From assembly GCA_038889235.1 (NCBI GenBank), contig JAWAHN010000003.1:8063-53605 (forward strand): a DNA stretch of 45,543 nucleotides, in the 5' to 3' direction. The DNA comes from Candidatus Jordarchaeales archaeon. Lineage in GTDB: Archaea > Asgardarchaeota > Jordiarchaeia > Jordiarchaeales > Freyrarchaeaceae. A program made the translations under genes and the position numbers. This document shows, in pieces, positions 1-8,083 of the stretch (position 1 is the first letter of the stretch; each line of letters starts with the position of its first letter). The notes below the pieces were generated by a model, which was not told the origin of the DNA, made no database searches, and saw only the letters and a list, made by a program, of their open reading frames with translations.

Positions 1-224
1 TCTTCGAAGCGCCTGTTGAAGTCCTCTCTGAGCGTCACGAGCTCCCTGCGCAGCTCGTTGGTCTCCTTGCGCAGCTCGGCTATCTCCTTGCTGTGCTCTT
101 CGAAGCGCCTGTTGAAGTCCTCTCTGAGCGTCACGAGCTCCCTGCGCAGCTCGTTGGTCTCCTTGCGCAGCTCGGCTATCTCCTTGCTGTGCTCTTCGAA
201 GCGCCTGTTGAAGTCCTCTCTGAG
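1..224. repeat. 96-bp tandem direct repeat inside the coiled-coil gene
   Basis: Units start at positions 1, 97 and 193. The first two are identical over 96 bp and the third matches for about 32 bp before diverging. The unit is 32 codons, so copy-number change keeps frame and only lengthens the coiled coil. The window starts exactly at a unit boundary, so the true copy number may be larger than what is assembled here. Confidence 0.9.
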
Positions 225-368
225 AGCCTTGATTTCCTCGATGGCCTGCCTTATCTCTGTCTTGGTTACAACGCTTTCTGAAAGGATGCCTATTACCATG
301 TAGCGAAAGTTTTCGTCTTTTTTAAGTGCTTCGATTATCTGTTGTTTCAATGTGTCTGCTGCAACCAT
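1..368 (-). CDS. DUF3782-type coiled-coil protein, 5' part (cut by window edge)
   Basis: Reading the minus strand from ATG at 368 gives an open frame that runs off position 1 without a stop. A Shine-Dalgarno AGGTGA lies just upstream. The protein begins MVAADTLKQQIIEALKKDE, has a short helical head of about 45 residues, then a heptad-rich charged coiled coil in which a 32-residue block (from LREDFNRRFEEHSKEIAEL) is repeated twice exactly, with the start of a third copy. This head plus coiled coil is typical of archaeal DUF3782 proteins, whose C-terminus is a PD-(D/E)XK-like nuclease fold. The matching C-terminal part lies at the other end of the window in the same frame, so this may be the same gene on a circular molecule. 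Family function is unknown. Confidence 0.75.
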   Translation of the reverse strand, partial: MVAADTLKQQIIEALKKDENFRYMVIGILSESVVTKTEIRQAIEEIKALREDFNRRFEEHSKEIAELRKETNELRRELVTLREDFNRRFEEHSKEIAELRKETNELRRELVTLREDFNRRFE

Positions 369-599
369 CTTTTTTCACCTGTTGTCTCGGAAAAAATATG
401 GTTGTTGGCTTTTAAAAAGATGGTGTTGCTTAGTGTGGGTAGTGGGGGTGCTGTGGCAGCGGAGAAAGCTTTGCTCTAAGTTTTGGTGTATGCTAGCGTA
501 TTGTAGACTGGAAATGTCGGCGGCACGCTGCCTTTCTACAAAATCTTTAAATTCTTTAAGTTTTACTGGGATGAAGAGGGATTTAGAGGAGGGTTGAAC

Positions 600-2078
600 G
601 TGGGGGGCAAATGGGTTAAGCTTACGGCTTGCGCCTTCACTGTTCTGCTAGTTTTCGTCGCAGTGTCGCCTTTGCTCCAGGGCGACGCTAAATTGGGCTA
701 CGCTGCCGCGCTTGTGCTTGCTTCGATGCAGCCGTCTACAGCTTCTTCGGAGCAGGTTGCTGTGAAATGCGGGGAAGACGGCTTGGCGTTTGCTCCCTCG
801 GGGAAGTACCCGGTGGTTTTGATTCCGGGGTGGATGACGGACGAAAAAGCCGCGTTTCTCATGGACTCCTTGAAGGTTAAGCTGGAAGAGGCCGGCTTCG
901 AAGTAGTGGACTTTAAGGGCGTCCTCGGTAATCCAACGCATACCATAGTCTACGATCCACTGGATCCAAGCGGTAGGTCTTACGATGGTGTAATAACGGG
1001 GAGCAAGGGTGTGGCTCAGCTCGCTGAGGACGTTAAAGCACTGATAGAAGCTAAGCTTGGTCCCAGCCAGCCGTTTGACATAGTGGCTCACTCCATGGGC
1101 GGGCTTGTGGCTAGGTGGCTTGTGGAGAAGCTTGGAATGTCTTGGAGAGTAGATGACTTGATAACCCTAGGAACCCCACACCACGGGGCTCCACTGGCCG
1201 ACGTGGTTGAAGAGATCGCCACGCTGGGAAACATTCTTCCAACAGACTTCGTTAGCGACTTAATCCTTGGACTCCTCCCACCCTTAGGCAAGTGGCTGGC
1301 GAGCGGTTACGACATGAAGCCGGGCAGCGCTTTTCTCCGTGACCTAAACGTTTGGGGGAGCGTTAAGGGCGCCTTTAAGGCGCCGCCCGGAAACAAGTAC
1401 ACGTGTATTGCCACCACTGTCAGCTGCGGCAACGCGATGTGGCTTGTAACCGAAGTCCTCGACCTCCTGGCGAGCCACGACATGAACGAATACTGGCCCT
1501 ACACGAGCAACGATGGCGTTGTTCCAACGGACGGCGCCCTACTCTACGGGGCAAAGTACAATTTCGTGGTGGAAGACGTGAACCACATCGAGCAACCACT
1601 ACACCCAGAAGTTTTAAAGCTCATAATACATGCCCTTTCCGACGACCCGGAAGAGCAAAGCAGCGTGGTTGTCAAAATGACTGCTGCAAAAATAAATGTG
1701 AACTGCGACTCGTGGCCGTTCAGCCCTGGCGAAATATACTTCTCCTCGTGCGTAGGCCAAGTGCACTCCTTTAAGGTTCAGAAGACGTTCGGTTACGCTC
1801 ACGGGGGTTCGTCGCTCAACTATGGCAACTGGCGTAAAGGGGAGTGGAGGGCTATTCCCTCAGCGGACCAAGTTCTCTTCGACTGCAAGGTAGCTAAGGG
1901 CGCAAACATACAGATCGCCATCTCATGCTACGACTACGACACATTAGACGAGGACGACGAGCTGTGCTCGCCGCTCAACGTGGTGATAAACATTAGCAGG
2001 GTGCCGCAGAACACCTGGACACGCTACGTTTACAACTTGGGCGAGTGGGAGGTCGAAATACAAATCCTGGTGAAATGA
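600..2078 (+). CDS. Secreted triacylglycerol lipase/esterase (alpha/beta hydrolase)
   Basis: An N-terminal hydrophobic segment ([19 protein letters not shown]) looks like a signal peptide, so the enzyme probably acts outside the cell. The mature part has the lipase landmarks: PVVLIPGWM (oxyanion-hole strand), the nucleophile elbow [17 protein letters not shown] as in class I lipases, a candidate acid in [11 protein letters not shown] and a candidate His in [14 protein letters not shown]. About 130 residues follow the hydrolase domain, with four cysteines and no family I recognise. GTG at 600 is preferred over TTG at 594 because the GAGGAGG site at 586-592 is then about 8 nt away. A T-run follows the stop. 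Substrate is inferred to be an acyl ester; the exact lipid is unknown. Confidence 0.8.
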   Translation: MGGKWVKLTACAFTVLLVFVAVSPLLQGDAKLGYAAALVLASMQPSTASSEQVAVKCGEDGLAFAPSGKYPVVLIPGWMTDEKAAFLMDSLKVKLEEAGFEVVDFKGVLGNPTHTIVYDPLDPSGRSYDGVITGSKGVAQLAEDVKALIEAKLGPSQPFDIVAHSMGGLVARWLVEKLGMSWRVDDLITLGTPHHGAPLADVVEEIATLGNILPTDFVSDLILGLLPPLGKWLASGYDMKPGSAFLRDLNVWGSVKGAFKAPPGNKYTCIATTVSCGNAMWLVTEVLDLLASHDMNEYWPYTSNDGVVPTDGALLYGAKYNFVVEDVNHIEQPLHPEVLKLIIHALSDDPEEQSSVVVKMTAAKINVNCDSWPFSPGEIYFSSCVGQVHSFKVQKTFGYAHGGSSLNYGNWRKGEWRAIPSADQVLFDCKVAKGANIQIAISCYDYDTLDEDDELCSPLNVVINISRVPQNTWTRYVYNLGEWEVEIQILVK

Positions 2079-2092
2079 CACCACTCTCGCTC

Positions 2093-2097
2093 TTTTT
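2093..2097 (+). terminator. T-run after the lipase gene
   Basis: A TTTTT tract lies 15 nt after the lipase stop, at the tail-to-tail junction with the next gene. Oligo-T is the usual archaeal termination signal; no hairpin is evident. Confidence 0.35.
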
Positions 2098-2123
2098 ATT
2101 TAGCAATTTCGCCTCAGATTAGC

Positions 2124-2867
2124 TCATTTTCCATACCATTTCACTTCTTTCCTCAAATAATGGTACTTCCTGTCCAGCAGCTGTACGAAGTAACCTGATA
2201 AGACTCCAAGCACGAGGGTAGGATTCTGGGTTGCAAGCGCGGACACCAGGAAGAGGAGTGAAACAGCGAAGGATAAGGGTACCGTTACCTTCAAATACCT
2301 TCTCCGTGCGCTCGCGAAATCCTCCATGAGCTCCTCCGGCGGCTCTCTCCTGCTGAGCACTGCAGCCGCCACGGCTCCTGAAGCACGGCAGGCGACGTCT
2401 AATGCTACTCTCGCGTCACCTTGTGGTCTAAGCTGCCTAATGACCTTCTCCACGTAGTGTGGTGAACTCACGGCGGCAGCTACTCCCTCCCTAACTGCCC
2501 CGACAGGGACCTCTAAAGATGCGACCCTATCTTCCCTTGAGTCGTGGTGCAGCCCCAGGATGCCCTTCGAAACGCTCATGTCTTGAACGTAGTGCAGTGC
2601 TCTCCCCAGGTTTCTCAGCGCCTCGTGCTCCCTCTCTTCTAAATAGCTCCTCCTCGCCTTCCACACGTGTCCCATAATTAGTCGCAGGCTGGGGTTGTGG
2701 TGGGATATGCGGACAGCGTAAGCCCCCCTGCCGCTAACTCGAAACTTAACGTCGGGTCTCTTGTCGGGCTCTATTGATCCGGTGATCAGCGCCCTTCTTG
2801 CCTCTCTACCTAAGCCGAGCACGTCAGCTACGGTTTTCGCTATGGCGATGTGAGTACGCCACTTCAA
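2124..2867 (-). CDS. Zinc-dependent phospholipase C-like membrane protein
   Basis: The N-terminus MKWRTHIAIAKTVADVLG, then SIEPDK, HH, ALHYVQDMSVSKG and LHHDSRED, give the spaced His/Asp pattern of the zinc-dependent phospholipase C/S1-P1 nuclease superfamily (PF00882). Two hydrophobic stretches near the C-terminus (VTVPLSFAVSLLFLVSAL and NPTLVLGVLSGYFVQLL) suggest a membrane anchor. The open frame extends further upstream, but TTG at 2867 is preferred: the conserved Trp-His motif then sits at the N-terminus and GGGGGAT lies about 10 nt upstream. It is convergent with the secreted lipase, which hints at shared lipid turnover, though that is inference. Phospholipase activity is assumed from the family. 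Confidence 0.6.
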   Translation of the reverse strand: MKWRTHIAIAKTVADVLGLGREARRALITGSIEPDKRPDVKFRVSGRGAYAVRISHHNPSLRLIMGHVWKARRSYLEEREHEALRNLGRALHYVQDMSVSKGILGLHHDSREDRVASLEVPVGAVREGVAAAVSSPHYVEKVIRQLRPQGDARVALDVACRASGAVAAAVLSRREPPEELMEDFASARRRYLKVTVPLSFAVSLLFLVSALATQNPTLVLGVLSGYFVQLLDRKYHYLRKEVKWYGK

Positions 2868-3012
2868 AAGGCACCATCCCCCGAAAGGGAAGGGGGAAGG
2901 GAGAAATATTAAGTGTTTCTCACTTAATGTGAAGGGTTGTCGCGAATGCCCCCTCGAGTTGCCCATTGTTCCAGTGCTGTGTTCGCTCAACTCAGAGCAG
3001 ACATTGGGAAAG

Positions 3013-3019
3013 TATATAT
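3013..3019 (+). promoter_or_regulatory. TATA box of the rubrerythrin gene
   Basis: TATATAT lies about 50 nt before the preferred ATG, which would give a leader of roughly 20-25 nt. The position and A/T content fit an archaeal TBP site. Confidence 0.5.
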
Positions 3020-3064
3020 CCCTGCTCGCGGTTAATGGTTTAAAAAAGAAACGTGTTGGTTTGT

Positions 3065-3610
3065 ATGAAGCGAGAGATGACCGAGTTGAACCTACACAGC
3101 GCCTTCGCAGGGGAGAGCCAAGCTCACATGAGGTACACTATTTTCGCTGAGAGAGCCGGGAGAAGCGGGTTTGAGAACGTTGCAAGGCTCTTCACGGCGA
3201 TAGCGTTCGCTGAAAAAGTCCACGCTTCAAACCACTATTCAGCCACCTCGTCCAAAGGAGACTTTCTCACGTTTTCCACGGCAGGCTTCGGCTCAAAAAC
3301 TGTTTCAGAAGACCTAGAAATCGCCATAAATGGTGAAACATTCGAGGTGAACGAAATGTACCCCGCGTACATTGCTGTGGCTAAAATGCAAAACCATGAG
3401 GATGCCTTGAAAAGCTTCACCTGGGCTTTAGAGGCGGAAAAAACGCACGCCGAGCTATTCAGGAAGGCGAAGCAAGCCGTGGACAGCGGGAAAGACGTAA
3501 AACTTGGAACAATTCAGGTGTGCTGCGTCTGCGGCTACACGGTTGAGGGAGAAGCGCCAGACAAGTGCCCAATATGCGGCTCCTCGAAGAAAGCCTTTAG
3601 GTCATTTTAA
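3065..3610 (+). CDS. rbr: Rubrerythrin
   Basis: This is a non-haem di-iron peroxidase that reduces hydrogen peroxide in anaerobes. The four-helix ferritin-like domain (about residues 5-140) carries the iron-ligand signatures FAGESQAHMRY, AEKVHASNH and EAEKTHAELF. The C-terminal rubredoxin domain carries CCVCG and CPICG, which bind one iron. The length of about 181 residues is normal for the classical form. ATG at 3065 (MKREMTELNLHSAF) fits family N-termini; ATG at 3077 is possible. The flavodiiron gene follows in the same direction with its own TATA box, so the two form an oxidative-stress pair. NAD(P)H:rubredoxin oxidoreductase is not in the window. Confidence 0.95.
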   Translation: MKREMTELNLHSAFAGESQAHMRYTIFAERAGRSGFENVARLFTAIAFAEKVHASNHYSATSSKGDFLTFSTAGFGSKTVSEDLEIAINGETFEVNEMYPAYIAVAKMQNHEDALKSFTWALEAEKTHAELFRKAKQAVDSGKDVKLGTIQVCCVCGYTVEGEAPDKCPICGSSKKAFRSF

Positions 3611-3688
3611 ACTCAGCGCTCCTCACTTTTAACATGCTCTCCCAAGGGAAAGGTGCCCTCACGGTCTCCCAGCCTCTTCTCTCGTTTA

Positions 3689-3697
3689 TTTTATAAA
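3689..3697 (+). promoter_or_regulatory. TATA box of the flavodiiron gene
   Basis: TTTTATAAA sits about 50 nt ahead of the preferred ATG at 3745, giving this gene its own promoter apart from rubrerythrin. Confidence 0.45.
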
Positions 3698-3744
3698 TTC
3701 GAGTTCCCACTATTATGTTAAAAATCTTCTTAGGAGTAGTGGTT

Positions 3745-4926
3745 ATGTTGGCTTTAAAAGTTGCGGACAGCGTTTATTGGGTTGGAGCCGTGGACTGGAA
3801 TTTACGCTTCTGCGGCTCCTACACCACTCCCCTAGGAACGTCCTACAACGCATACCTGATAGTTGACAAGAAAACGGTGCTGATAGACGCAGTTAAGGGG
3901 ACGCATGCGGCTGAGATGATTAGTAGAATTAGGAGCGTCGTCGACCCGGAAAAGATAGACTACTTCATAATTAATCACGCCGAGCTCGACCACGCAGGCG
4001 CCTTCAAAGAGGTGCTTAAAGTCGCCCCCAACGCTGAGGTGATATGCTCAGATAGGGGGAGGGACTCTCTGAAGGGGCACTTCGACTTCGACAAGGATCT
4101 GACGATAGTCAAAACAGGTGACGAGCTTAACATAGGAGGCAGAAATCTCCTCTTCATAGAAGCCAGAATGCTACACTGGCCCGACAACATGATGACCTAC
4201 CTTAAAGAAGACCACATACTCTTCTCGAACGACCCATTCGGCCAACACCTAGCGACGTCACAAAGGTTTGCCGACGAGCTCGACGAAAACTTCGTAATGG
4301 ACCACGCCGCAAGGTACTTTGCTCAGATAGTCATGCCCTACTCCCAGCTCGTCCTAAAGAAACTGGAGGAGGTCAAGTCTCTTAACGTGCCAATCGACAT
4401 TATATGCCCGGCGCACGGGCTCATATGGAGGAAAAACCCCGAAAAAATACTGAAGGCGTACGAGCGGTGGGCGAAGGGGGAGGCCGAGGACAGGGCGGTC
4501 ATATACTTCGACACTATGTGGGGGAGCACCGACATCATGGCGAGGGAGATAGCCAAGGGCATATCCGATAGCGGGATCCCAGTAACCGTCTACAACACGC
4601 GGACATCAGAGTGGAGCATCATGGCAAGAGACCTGCTCCTGTCGAAGATAGTGCTGGTGGGCTCAGCGACCCTAAACATGACGATGATGCCGTCAGTCGC
4701 AGCCCTTCTCTCGTTCTTCAAAAGCCTCAGACCACCACCAAAAGTGGCGTCAGCATTCGGCTCCTTCGGCTGGGGGGGCGGAGCAGTAAGAGACATAATC
4801 AACACACTCAAAGAAATGAAGTTCAATGTCGTCGAACCCGGACTACAAATCAAATGGATGCCAAGAGCCGAGCAACTAAAAGAGTGCTACGAGTTCGGTA
4901 AACAAATAGCTCAAAAAATAAAGTAG
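3745..4926 (+). CDS. fprA: Flavodiiron protein (A-type flavoprotein, oxygen/NO reductase)
   Basis: This cytoplasmic enzyme reduces O2 to water (or NO to N2O) at a di-iron site fed by FMN. The N-terminal metallo-beta-lactamase domain shows the di-iron ligands NHAELDHAG, the His in MLHWPDNM, the Asp in FSNDPFGQH and the His in CPAHGLIW. The C-terminal flavodoxin domain starts near IYFDTMWGSTDIMA (FMN phosphate loop) and contains SATLNMTMMPS and FGSFGWGGGA. The length, 393 residues, is typical of the two-domain form without a fused rubredoxin. ATG at 3745 is chosen because TAGGAG lies 8 nt upstream; ATG at 3715 would add ten residues with no good ribosome site. It probably takes electrons from a rubredoxin encoded elsewhere. 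Confidence 0.93.
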   Translation: MLALKVADSVYWVGAVDWNLRFCGSYTTPLGTSYNAYLIVDKKTVLIDAVKGTHAAEMISRIRSVVDPEKIDYFIINHAELDHAGAFKEVLKVAPNAEVICSDRGRDSLKGHFDFDKDLTIVKTGDELNIGGRNLLFIEARMLHWPDNMMTYLKEDHILFSNDPFGQHLATSQRFADELDENFVMDHAARYFAQIVMPYSQLVLKKLEEVKSLNVPIDIICPAHGLIWRKNPEKILKAYERWAKGEAEDRAVIYFDTMWGSTDIMAREIAKGISDSGIPVTVYNTRTSEWSIMARDLLLSKIVLVGSATLNMTMMPSVAALLSFFKSLRPPPKVASAFGSFGWGGGAVRDIINTLKEMKFNVVEPGLQIKWMPRAEQLKECYEFGKQIAQKIK

Positions 4927-5904
4927 TAGCCCCCTTCCCCATTTTTATCATCAAAACAAGAGGATACCATTCAACCAGTTGAATTTACCCCGCATGCAAA
5001 CCGAGCTCTCTCCCAAAAGAACACCCAGCTCTTAAAGCTTAACCTCATACTTCTCCAGGTTCGTTCACCCCTCAGAATCCACCGCCAACTTCCCATTAGG
5101 TAACCTGCAAAAACACACCCAAACTTCTGCCCCTCGGGAGCCCTAAAACTCGACCGTCACACCACCACAAAAAGTGCCATACTGCTTGTTATCAGTTATC
5201 CCTAAACGAAGCCCATAAACCGCGGCCTCATACTCCGCAGAGTCACTCTCTAACTTTCAACGAAAAGCGACCAACCCCTCCCTTCACTTCATGCTCCCGC
5301 CATAAGGAAAAGTTGAGGGCTCCAATTATGAACGCACACACCATTAGGCACCTTTTAAATTCACTGAAAAAGAGAAGGCTAAGCAAAGTATAGTTCTCTT
5401 AAAGTCAAGAAATACCAGAGCCAACGCTATAAACACCACCGAGAAGAGCACGCAATCCACTAATATATTAAAATATTAAAATAACGTATTTATTTATTAT
5501 TTATTAATTGATAGACGGCAGTAGGAAATGACATGTGGTAATGGAGGGCTTTTAACTATTAAACTAGTTGGTTTTAGGATGTTTGCGTGTGGACGGGGGT
5601 TTAGTGAATTTCTGGATGCTAGTAATTTGTCTGGTATTGTCGAATGCTCTTGTGCGGTTTCTGTTGGTGGCTCTACGATACTTGCTTGAGTGGTAGCTGA
5701 ATGTTTAGGCGTTGAGTCAGCTGTTACGTGATGCCTACGTCTTTAACTCGGGGTTTTTGAGTGTGACTTTTAGGTGGCTCTAGTGGTGTCGGCGAGGACT
5801 GGCGAATTGCAGATTTCGGCTGCTTTACCTGTTTTCAAAAATTTGAGAGAACAGTTTTTAAGCAATTGTTTCTGTGAGTATTACTCGGCCTTGGGGGGAG
5901 AGAG
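4927..5904. other. Gene-poor stretch of about 980 bp with possible decayed coding sequence
   Basis: No intact gene is visible. A T-run (4942-4946) follows the flavodiiron stop. On the minus strand, about 5040-5360, codon-like sequence reads in one frame through internal stops: a segment starting MVCAFIIGALNFSLWREHEV, a frame change, then SDSAEYEAAVYGLRLGI, two more stops, and an ending LEKYEVKL. This looks like a broken gene that I cannot identify. 5461-5510 is a very A/T-rich tract (TTTATTTATTATTTATTAAT). Downstream, plus-strand frames with coding-like composition are also interrupted by stops. Confidence 0.4.
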
Positions 5905-6708
5905 GTGATCGTTGACTTTCACGTGCACCCCTATATAAATAACGGTGCGGGGAAACGTTTCAGCGTGAAGGACTACTGGACGCTGGAACTCTGCCGTTAT
6001 GCTCTCAAGTACCTGCACTTAGAAGCCGGCGCTAGATGGGTGTGCCGTTATCTTGAATCCCGCCTCGTGCCCAGAGGGGTAGGCTTCTGCGTGCTTTCCG
6101 CTGCGGAGCTGCGCCTCATGGATCTGATAAAGGCTATCGTTAGGCTTCGCCCCGATTTCTTCGTGGGATTTTGTACAGTTGACCCCCACGCGCCGGATGT
6201 CGACGTTCAGCTGGTAAGGCGAGTGAAGCTGGACGGGTTTAAGGGACTGAAGGTTCACAGCCTCATGCAGTCCTTCCGCCCCCCTGACGTCCCGAAGCTT
6301 TGGGAGGCGGTCTCTAAGCTTAAGTTAACCGTCCTAGCTCATGGAGGCAAAATATGGGTGAACGATCCAGACTATGCTAACCCTGCATACTATAACGAGG
6401 TCCTCGACACATACCCATTCACGCTCGTTGTAGCTCATATGGGGGGCAACTATGCGAAGGAAGCTGTAGAGCTGGCGAGGCGGTTTGACAGCGTCTACCT
6501 CGAAACATCGGGTGCCTCGAAGAAGAGGATAATGTACGCTCTCGAAAGCCTTGGATGCGAAAGAATAGTCTACGGAAGCGATACACCCTACATACCGTGG
6601 GGGGACCCGGTGAACGAAATAGAGAAGATTAGGAGTCTGCCTATAAGGGAGTGGGAAAAAGAAAGAATACTTGGAGAAAATGCGAAGGAGCTTCTCGGCC
6701 TAACTTGA
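5905..6708 (+). CDS. Amidohydrolase-2 family metal-dependent hydrolase
   Basis: This is a TIM-barrel metal hydrolase of the amidohydrolase_2 / ACMSD-like group (PF04909). It shows the HxH motif in DFHVHP at the N-terminus, the barrel His residues in LAHGG and VVAHMGGNY, and the Asp in VYGSDTPYIPWG near the C-terminus. At 267 residues it is compact but complete. It starts at GTG 5905 behind a strong GGGGGGAGAG site. Members decarboxylate or hydrolyse small, often aromatic or carboxylated, molecules; the substrate cannot be read from sequence. The next gene is convergent, 3 bp beyond the stop. Confidence 0.8.
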   Translation: MIVDFHVHPYINNGAGKRFSVKDYWTLELCRYALKYLHLEAGARWVCRYLESRLVPRGVGFCVLSAAELRLMDLIKAIVRLRPDFFVGFCTVDPHAPDVDVQLVRRVKLDGFKGLKVHSLMQSFRPPDVPKLWEAVSKLKLTVLAHGGKIWVNDPDYANPAYYNEVLDTYPFTLVVAHMGGNYAKEAVELARRFDSVYLETSGASKKRIMYALESLGCERIVYGSDTPYIPWGDPVNEIEKIRSLPIREWEKERILGENAKELLGLT

Positions 6709-6711
6709 CCT

Positions 6712-7116
6712 CTAAACTTGTATGAGCTCTATGACGAAGCCTAAAGCCTTGTCGGTGTCTAAATAGGCGTATTTGACCCCTAGCACCTCCCCTCTCTCGG
6801 TTACCTTGAACCCCTTCTCCTCGAAGCTTTTTATGGTGCCTTCTATGTCCTTGACGAAGAAGCCTAGATGGTGGAGCCCCTCGCCTCTCTCCCGGATGAA
6901 GCGGCTGTGGATCGACTCGCCCTCCACAACTTGTATGAGCTCAAGCTGGACGCCGCCTAGGTTGACCAATCCCACCTTCAGCCTAGCTGAAGCATGAGGT
7001 ATCTCGATTGAGGAGAAGTGCCCAAACCCAAGGTCCTCCAGTATCCTGGCGGTCTTCTCGAAGTCCTTGACAACTATCCCTATCTGCCCAACTTCTGGAA
7101 GACTGATTTTCCCCAA
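6712..7116 (-). CDS. VOC-family protein (glyoxalase / methylmalonyl-CoA epimerase-like)
   Basis: Two beta-alpha-beta-beta-beta modules of the vicinal-oxygen-chelate fold are visible: the first starts at VGQIGIVVKDFEKTA, the second at GLHHLGFFVKDIEGTI. Candidate metal ligands are Gln in VQLELIQ, His in GLHHLGF and Glu in FVIELIQ. The usual first His (DHIG in methylmalonyl-CoA epimerase) is Gln here (GQIG), so true epimerase function is uncertain. Length (134 aa) fits. The TTG start at 7116 has GGTGGT upstream. It is convergent with the amidohydrolase. A role in acyl-CoA or dicarboxylate metabolism is possible given the acyl-CoA ligases in the window, but that is inference. Confidence 0.75.
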   Translation of the reverse strand: MGKISLPEVGQIGIVVKDFEKTARILEDLGFGHFSSIEIPHASARLKVGLVNLGGVQLELIQVVEGESIHSRFIRERGEGLHHLGFFVKDIEGTIKSFEEKGFKVTERGEVLGVKYAYLDTDKALGFVIELIQV

Positions 7117-7252
7117 TGGGGACCACCCTGAAACTATAAGTTGTAAAACAATAAAAAGATCTCCTCCCCTCTTGAAACCCTCTAGAGAGGGGTGGAGGCT
7201 TCAACCTTCAGCACAGGCTTCCTTACGCGAAAATTATAAATGGTGTTTTCGT

Positions 7253-7264
7253 TTATATTTTAAA
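7253..7264 (+). promoter_or_regulatory. TATA-like element of the superoxide reductase gene
   Basis: TTATATTTTAAA lies 30-41 nt before the ATG at 7294, with a GGAGGAG ribosome site between. This fits a short-leader archaeal promoter. Confidence 0.45.
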
Positions 7265-7293
7265 CCAGCGAAGAGGGGTTCGGAGGAGTCAAA

Positions 7294-7668
7294 ATGAGCT
7301 CGTTTGGAAACTTAATCTATACGCCTGAGAGAGCCACCGGGGAAGCGGTCAGCAAAATAGAGTCGCACACGCCGAAGATAGAGGCGCCGGACAGCGTCAA
7401 AGCAGACCAACCCTTCGAAGTGAAAGTATCAGTCGGCCCCCACCCGAACACGGTCGAGCACTCAATAAGAGCCATCGAAGTCTACTTCTACGAGGAGGGG
7501 CGCGCGTTTAACCCAATACTCTTAGCGAACATCACGTTGACACCAGTCTACACGCAGCCAACTGTGAAGCTCACACTGTCACTCAAAAAGAGTGGCACAA
7601 TATATGCAGTGGAGTATTGCAACCTCCACGGACTATGGGAAGCCAGAAAGAATATCACAGTAACCTAA
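7294..7668 (+). CDS. sor: Superoxide reductase (neelaredoxin type)
   Basis: This enzyme reduces superoxide to peroxide at a square-pyramidal Fe(His)4Cys centre, passing peroxide on to rubrerythrin. Iron-ligand motifs are present: ESHTPKIEAP (first His), VGPHPNTVEHSI (two His), and CNLHGLW (Cys and His). It lacks the N-terminal desulforedoxin domain, so it is the one-iron class. The catalytic-loop pair that is normally Glu-Lys just before the first His reads Glu-Ser, so the conserved Lys is absent. Start is ATG 7294 with GGAGG 8 nt upstream. A T-run at 7682-7687 follows the stop. It completes the anaerobic oxygen defence begun by the genes at 3065 and 3745. Confidence 0.93.
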   Translation: MSSFGNLIYTPERATGEAVSKIESHTPKIEAPDSVKADQPFEVKVSVGPHPNTVEHSIRAIEVYFYEEGRAFNPILLANITLTPVYTQPTVKLTLSLKKSGTIYAVEYCNLHGLWEARKNITVT

Positions 7669-7681
7669 ACAAAACCCCTAC

Positions 7682-7687
7682 TTTTTT
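7682..7687 (+). terminator. T-run after superoxide reductase
   Basis: TTTTTT lies 13 nt after the superoxide reductase stop, in the tail-to-tail gap with the MNT gene; a plausible archaeal terminator. Confidence 0.4.
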
Positions 7688-7738
7688 ATTCAGGAATAGT
7701 ACAAAACTTGCGTGAAGCACAGAAGCAACTCAAACAAG

Positions 7739-8083
7739 TTATATCTCCCTATAGACATCAATGAACCTCTTGTATGTCTCCCACTCTTTCGGGGTCAGAA
7801 GGTGTACTTCTAGAGAAGAGTCATCAAACCCTTCAGTCAACTTCAATCTGACCTTCGTCCTCTCGGTAGCCCCCTCAGGCACACCGGGGGAAACCACTGC
7901 CACATCTACGTCAGAAAACATCGGGTGGTAGTCCCCCCTCACCACGCTTCCAAAAACGTAAACCTTCACTTCGGGAAGCAGACTCATAGCCCTCACTTTA
8001 ACCTCCTCAACGTATTTCTCCCACCGCTCAAAAAACCCCTTCCTCTTCTCGTAAATCCTCCTGGCGAGCTCAACGGGCCTCAT
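7739..8083 (-). CDS. mntA: MNT-type nucleotidyltransferase (partner of HEPN)
   Basis: This is a minimal nucleotidyltransferase of the DNA polymerase beta fold. The signature VFGSVVRGDYHPMFSDVDVAVV holds the GS motif and the Asp-x-Asp metal ligands, so it should be catalytically competent. In characterised HEPN/MNT toxin-antitoxin pairs the MNT protein neutralises the HEPN protein by AMPylation. ATG at 8083 (MRPVELARRIYEKRK) overlaps the end of the upstream HEPN gene by 14 bp, showing tight coupling. Upstream in-frame codons exist but lie well inside the HEPN gene. A role here as a toxin-antitoxin module is inferred from the pairing. Confidence 0.82.
   Translation of the reverse strand: MRPVELARRIYEKRKGFFERWEKYVEEVKVRAMSLLPEVKVYVFGSVVRGDYHPMFSDVDVAVVSPGVPEGATERTKVRLKLTEGFDDSSLEVHLLTPKEWETYKRFIDVYREI

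Noticed and set aside
1-224. CRISPR array
   Set aside because: The repeats are contiguous 96-bp units inside an open coding frame with no unique spacers.
352-597. Plus-strand open frame before the lipase
   Set aside because: It starts inside the 5' end of the opposite-strand coiled-coil gene, covers the promoter region, has no ribosome site and unlikely composition.
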